In this document: one piece after another, positions 62,197 through 64,000 of the stretch
Numbering within the stretch: position 1 is the stretch's first letter
Layout: every line of letters begins with the position of its first letter
From: Bacillus sp. NEB1478
GTDB taxonomy: Bacteria > Bacillota > Bacilli > Bacillales > Fictibacillaceae
Assembly (NCBI RefSeq): GCF_031582965.1
Contig: NZ_CP134049.1
Location: 2,356,001 to 2,420,000, forward strand
Length of the DNA stretch: 64,000 bases
Direction of reading: 5' to 3'
Program-made: the position numbers and the translations under genes
Notes under the pieces: model-generated
Told to the model about the DNA's origin: nothing
What the model saw: the letters and a program-made list of their open reading frames with translations, nothing else
Databases searched by the model: none

Positions 62197-63068
62197 TAGC
62201 CGTCGTTGCGGAAGAATCCAAAGATGCCAGTGGTATGAACAATGTTCGTGAAGGCATTTGGATCGACTTCTTTTAAGACTTGCTCCAAATCATACAGTTC
62301 ATAGCGTGTAATAACGATGATGAGCATCTCTTTTTCTTGATTAGAAAATGCCCCTTTCGCAGGAATAATCGTAATTCCCCTTACCATCTGACCATGTATA
62401 GCTTCCTGCAGTTCCTTTCCTTTCTTCGTGACGATCATCGCTGTCAATTTCTCGTGACGTGTATGGACTGTATCGATGACCCTTGAGGATACATAAAGTG
62501 CTACAAGTGTATATAGCGCTTTTTCCCAGCCGAACAAGAAACCTGCAGCTAAAATAATTAAGCCATTCAAAATGAAAAAGTAACCGCCGATCGGCTTGTT
62601 TTTCATTCTGGATAATACCATTGCAATGATATCTAATCCACCTGTTGAAGCACCATATTTCAATGTTATTCCTACACCAAGAGCAGCAATTACACCGCCA
62701 AATACGGCATTTAATAATATGTCAGTGGATACAACAGTGATCGGAATAACTTGCAAGAAAAATGTAATCATAAGTACACTAAAAAAACTGTATACCGTAA
62801 AGGACTTTCCTACCTTATACCATCCTAATATAGAAACTGGAATGTTAAAAACGAAATATAAAATACCTGTTGTGATAGGAAAACTTGTATTTTCGAGTAG
62901 TGAAGATAAAAGCTGAGCGATCCCTGTAAATCCACTTGCATAGACTTTTGCAGGAATTAAAAACATGTTTAATGAAACAGCATTTAAAATTGCCCCAACT
63001 ATTATAAAAAATATTTTCTTCATTTCAGTAATTCCAAGTTCAGAAATACGAAAACGATCTCTTATCAT
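62196..63068 (-). CDS. yitT: YitT family membrane protein (DUF2179)
   Basis: 290 residues. About five membrane helices (residues 18-200) and a C-terminal DUF2179 domain with RGITIIPAKGAFSNQEKEML (about 227-246) and YELYDLEQVLKEVDPNAF. Possible transporter; exact role unknown. ATG 63068 after AAAGGAGG. Confidence 0.93.
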   Translation of the reverse strand: MIRDRFRISELGITEMKKIFFIIVGAILNAVSLNMFLIPAKVYASGFTGIAQLLSSLLENTSFPITTGILYFVFNIPVSILGWYKVGKSFTVYSFFSVLMITFFLQVIPITVVSTDILLNAVFGGVIAALGVGITLKYGASTGGLDIIAMVLSRMKNKPIGGYFFILNGLIILAAGFLFGWEKALYTLVALYVSSRVIDTVHTRHEKLTAMIVTKKGKELQEAIHGQMVRGITIIPAKGAFSNQEKEMLIIVITRYELYDLEQVLKEVDPNAFTNIVHTTGIFGFFRNDG

Positions 63069-63219
63069 ATGGGTCCTCCTTTCGACATCCAAGATTCATT
63101 TTTACCAGAAAAGCGAGAACCGCGTCAATAGCCAGATTTCCTATTTTATAAACATGAGCATTGCCTTTTCATTCCAACACAAGGTAAACTATAAAAAAAG
63201 CCATTAAGCAGGTGAAAAA

Positions 63220-64000
63220 ATGATACATATAATTACTGATACAGGTTCCGATCTGCCGAAACAAATCATGGACGAGCTGGATATCATCATGCTTCCGCTA
63301 GTCGTTCAAGTTAACAACGAAGAATACTTCGATCGTTCAACGATTGAACCCAAACAGCTCTATACATATATGAAAGATGGTGCAGCTCCAAAGACTGCAC
63401 AAGTACCTCCTGCTCTTATTAAAGAAACACTGGAAACTATCGCAAAAAAGGGAGAGTCTGCAATATACATCACACTGTCTTCTGGTATTAGCGGTACATA
63501 CCAGACAGCTGTACTTATGAAAAATGAAGTGCTTGAAGAATATCCTGATGCTAATATCGAAGTCTTTGATAGTCAGGCTGCCTCTTTAGGATACGGTTTA
63601 ATGGTATATGAAGCCGCTAAACAAGCTAAAGACGGCAAATCGTTTGACGAAATAATACATACCCTAAATCACTACATAGAGCACCTTGAACTTATTTTTA
63701 CCGTAGATGACCTTGAATATTTATTGCGTGGCGGCAGAATAAGCAAAACAGCTGCAGTGATGGGTACTCTTTTAAAAATAAAACCTGTATTGCACATGGA
63801 AGACGGAAAGCTTTTCCCTCTTGAGAAATTAAGAGGCAAGAAAAAAGTGTTAGGCCGTATGGTTGAAATCATGAAAGAAAGATCGCAAACAACGGATAAT
63901 ATTTCAACAATTGGAATCAGTCATGCAGATGATGTTGAGACTGCCCAGGCTCTTAAAGAAATGATTATTGAAGAAACAGGAAATAAAAACATCCTGATTA
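63220..64000 (+). CDS. yitS: DegV-family fatty-acid-binding protein (YitS), cut by window edge
   Basis: 260 codons visible, C-terminus missing. IITDTGSDLP (about 3-12), LSSGISGTYQTA (about 87-98), LRGGRISKTAAVMG (about 167-180) mark DegV. Partner of FakA-type kinases. GCAGGTG before ATG. Neighbour of yitT as in B. subtilis. Confidence 0.93.
   Translation, partial: MIHIITDTGSDLPKQIMDELDIIMLPLVVQVNNEEYFDRSTIEPKQLYTYMKDGAAPKTAQVPPALIKETLETIAKKGESAIYITLSSGISGTYQTAVLMKNEVLEEYPDANIEVFDSQAASLGYGLMVYEAAKQAKDGKSFDEIIHTLNHYIEHLELIFTVDDLEYLLRGGRISKTAAVMGTLLKIKPVLHMEDGKLFPLEKLRGKKKVLGRMVEIMKERSQTTDNISTIGISHADDVETAQALKEMIIEETGNKNILI

Overview
This window comes from a low-GC, endospore-forming Bacillaceae chromosome. 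It carries a single tRNA gene and shows no prophage, IS element or CRISPR array. Nearly all the backbone genes have Bacillus subtilis counterparts in the same neighbourhood order: yitS-yitT-yitU-yitV, yjzC/yjzD, comZ-fabH-fabF, yjbA-trpS-opp, yjbC-spx-yjbE-mecA-coiA-pepF-spxH-yjbI-cwlQ-yjbK/L-sasB-nadF-yjbO-prpE-yjbQ-fabI and yjcF-yjcG-yjcH. Read on the + strand the order is inverted relative to the usual B. subtilis map. Genus cannot be fixed from sequence alone; a Fictibacillus-like or other environmental Bacillus lineage fits. Family assignments and B. subtilis comparisons are from memory, not searches.

Layout. 1-5170: a CDF metal exporter (cut by the left edge), an SDR oxidoreductase, a CotD-like coat protein, tRNA-Val(GAC), PgpA and the yjcH-yjcG-yjcF operon. 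5215-15785: a DUF421 membrane protein, an MBL hydrolase, then an accessory island of low-complexity, Cys/His-rich, Ser/Lys-rich and beta-rich proteins that look like spore-surface components, with two sugar-nucleotide genes, one of them internally deleted. The island sits beside fabI, where B. subtilis keeps cotVWXYZ. Four genes (CotD-like, Ser/Lys protein, coiled-coil protein, CsxC-like protein) have an upstream AC-N16-CATAnnnTA pattern, the sigma-K promoter consensus. 16281-34894: fabI with a FapR operator, yjbQ, a RodA-like gene, prpE, the yjbL-sasB-nadF-yjbO operon, yjbK-cwlQ, yjbI-spxH, pepF, coiA, mecA, yjbE, spx and yjbC. 35020-50195: a UbiD-family decarboxylase, an HD hydrolase, DegV, the oppABCDF operon, trpS with a T-box leader, yjbA and fabH-fabF with a second FapR operator. 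50312-64000: a YppG-like coat protein, comZ, sugar epimerase and hydrolase homologues, yjzD/yjzC, the molybdopterin cluster moeA-mobB-moaE-moaD and the yit genes, ending inside a second DegV gene.

How the parts connect. Spx (redox regulator), SpxH (its ClpXP adaptor) and MecA (ClpC adaptor) form a proteolysis-control set; MecA, CoiA and ComZ belong to competence; FabI, FabH and FabF share an apparent FapR operator; the Opp transporter with PepF forms a peptide import and degradation route.

The most unusual signal is a set of three intergenic arrays (2450, 27454 and 46845) of short degenerate repeats with the same exact 21-bp period and a related core (GTTGGATT / GTCTGATT / GGTGGAAT). They lie between genes, two of them between convergent genes, and resemble no standard element I recognise.
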